A DNA stretch of 64,000 bases from Tissierellaceae bacterium (GTDB taxonomy: Bacteria; Bacillota; Clostridia; Tissierellales; Tissierellaceae). The DNA is taken from assembly GCA_023229175.1 (NCBI GenBank), contig JALNZV010000007.1, forward strand, positions 1-64,000. The letters run 5' to 3'. The position numbers and the translations under genes are program-made. Every line of letters starts with the position of its first letter. Within the stretch, counting starts at the first letter, position 1. The notes under the pieces were generated by a model. It searched no databases. It was not told where the DNA came from and saw only the letters and a list, made by a program, of their open reading frames with translations. Shown in pieces: positions 62,821 through 64,000 of this stretch.

Positions 62821-64000
62821 TTGGAAAACCTATTTGCCTTATTGCCAAAAGTAGACGATTTACTAGAATCAGAGAACATAAAAGATTTACTAGATTATAT
62901 ACCGAGAAAGCTGGTTTTGGACAGCATACGAATAGAAATAGAGGCAATACGAGAAAAAATAAAAGGACAAAGACCAAAAGACGAAATAAATAAAGAAATT
63001 GAAGATATTCACTTTAAGATAAGGAAAAGGGCAGAGAAAAGAAATAAAAACAAACTTAAAAGAGTTGTCAACTGCACAGGTGTAGTCATACACACGAATT
63101 TGGGCAGATCTCTAATAAACAAGGAAATAATGGAAAATATCAGTGAAATAGCAACTAATTATTCAAATCTCGAATACGACTTGGAGACTGGAACTAGGGG
63201 TTTGAGATACAGCCATTTAGAGGAAATAATTACAGAAATAACAGGTGGCGAATCCACCATAGTAGTAAACAACAACGCCGCTGCAGTATTGTTGGTACTT
63301 AGTACCATAGCTAAGGGAAAAGAAGTCATAGTCTCCCGTGGTGAGCTAATTGAAATAGGAGGGGCATTTAGAATACCAGAGGTAATGGAACAAAGTGGAG
63401 CTACTTTAATTTCAGTTGGAACCACAAATAAAACCCATTTAAGGGACTATGAAAATGCCATAAACGAAGATACAGGAGCACTATTGAAAGTGCATACCAG
63501 TAACTATAGAATATTAGGGTTTACGTCATCAGTAGATTCAGAAAAACTATTTGAACTGAGGAAAAAATACGATATACCTTTAATAGAGGACTTGGGGAGT
63601 GGAGTACTGGTAGACCTATCTAAATACGGAATAGAATACGAACCCACAGTACAAGAAAGTATAAAAAAAGGCGTCGATGTAGTGACTTTTAGCGGAGACA
63701 AGTTATTAGGCGGACCTCAAGTGGGAATTATCGTAGGTAGACGGAAATATATAGAAGAAATGAAAAAGAACCCCTTGACTAGGGCATTCAGAGTTGATAA
63801 ATTTACTATTTCAGCATTGGAAGCAACTTTAAGATACTACTTTGACGAGGAAAGAGCTATAAATGAAATTCCAACCCTAAAGATGCTGACCATGAGCATG
63901 GAAGAGATTGAGAAGAAAACTAAGGTACTTCAAGAAAGGATACTGGAAAAAATAGAGGATCCTGGGATGACAATTCATATAGAAAATAGCTACTCTGAAG
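62821..64000 (+). CDS. selA: L-seryl-tRNA(Sec) selenium transferase SelA (partial, runs off the end)
   Basis: The first 393 residues of a PLP enzyme of usually about 460 residues that converts seryl-tRNA(Sec) to selenocysteyl-tRNA(Sec). It shows an N-terminal helical domain, RVVNCTGVVIHTNLGRS and the PLP lysine in FSGDKLLGGPQ. The start is TTG, eight bases after AAGGGAAGGG. It directly follows selD, so this is a selenium operon; selB and the tRNA-Sec gene may lie beyond the window. Confidence 0.94.
   Translation, partial: MENLFALLPKVDDLLESENIKDLLDYIPRKLVLDSIRIEIEAIREKIKGQRPKDEINKEIEDIHFKIRKRAEKRNKNKLKRVVNCTGVVIHTNLGRSLINKEIMENISEIATNYSNLEYDLETGTRGLRYSHLEEIITEITGGESTIVVNNNAAAVLLVLSTIAKGKEVIVSRGELIEIGGAFRIPEVMEQSGATLISVGTTNKTHLRDYENAINEDTGALLKVHTSNYRILGFTSSVDSEKLFELRKKYDIPLIEDLGSGVLVDLSKYGIEYEPTVQESIKKGVDVVTFSGDKLLGGPQVGIIVGRRKYIEEMKKNPLTRAFRVDKFTISALEATLRYYFDEERAINEIPTLKMLTMSMEEIEKKTKVLQERILEKIEDPGMTIHIENSYSE

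Overview
The window is AT-rich bacterial chromosome from an anaerobic, low-GC, Gram-positive organism, most likely a member of Clostridia/Tissierellia. The evidence is: a complete Rnf complex in clostridial order (CDGEAB); Min and Mre loci; the Firmicutes-type run Rne/Rng-L21-Prp-L27-ObgE-NadD-YqeK-RsfS, with an L27 N-terminal extension; strong Shine-Dalgarno sites; frequent TTG/GTG starts; and selenocysteine use. The genus is an inference. I see no insertion sequence, prophage or CRISPR array.

Layout. 1-1520: 13 tRNA genes and one hairpin-rich spacer. 1.5-8.2 kb: a DnaQ-like exonuclease, an unrecognised helical protein, two nucleoside-recognition (Gate) membrane proteins, a cysteine-rich possible spore-surface protein, an Asp-box protein and an asparaginase preceded by a probable small RNA or attenuator. 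8.6-10.9 kb: cysteine desulfurase and ThiI. 11.2-15.5 kb: an XRE-cupin regulator and potABCD. 15.6-22.9 kb: a beta-CASP hydrolase, lipoate ligase, split permease with PadR regulator, an FMN-dependent glutamate-synthase-like oxidoreductase, a small-multidrug-export-type protein and an acetyltransferase. 23.2-28.9 kb: polA, coaE, a lytic transglycosylase and a solute-binding lipoprotein.

29.2-33.7 kb is the most striking part. A secreted double-rhodanese lipoprotein is followed by an 11-heme membrane-anchored cytochrome c whose reading frame crosses an in-frame TGA with a SECIS-like hairpin 14 bases downstream, so it is probably a selenocysteine-containing cytochrome. The system II cytochrome c assembly genes resB and ccsA follow. 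Then come the Rnf operon, a NusG-domain-II protein and a Gx transporter (34.1-40.1 kb). A two-domain flavinylated lipoprotein with its own ApbE transferase lies at 49-51 kb. Together these suggest electron flow from ferredoxin/NADH to cell-surface flavin and heme carriers.

40.1-49.0 kb carries maf-radC-mreBCD-PBP2-minCDE (envelope growth and division). 51-59.7 kb carries a truncated-looking membrane protein, a B12/radical-SAM pair, RNase G and the ribosome/GTPase/NAD block. The window ends with a D-Ala-D-Ala carboxypeptidase, ComEA and selD-selA. selD itself contains an in-frame TGA (Sec14), which independently shows that this genome decodes UGA as selenocysteine and supports the cytochrome reading.
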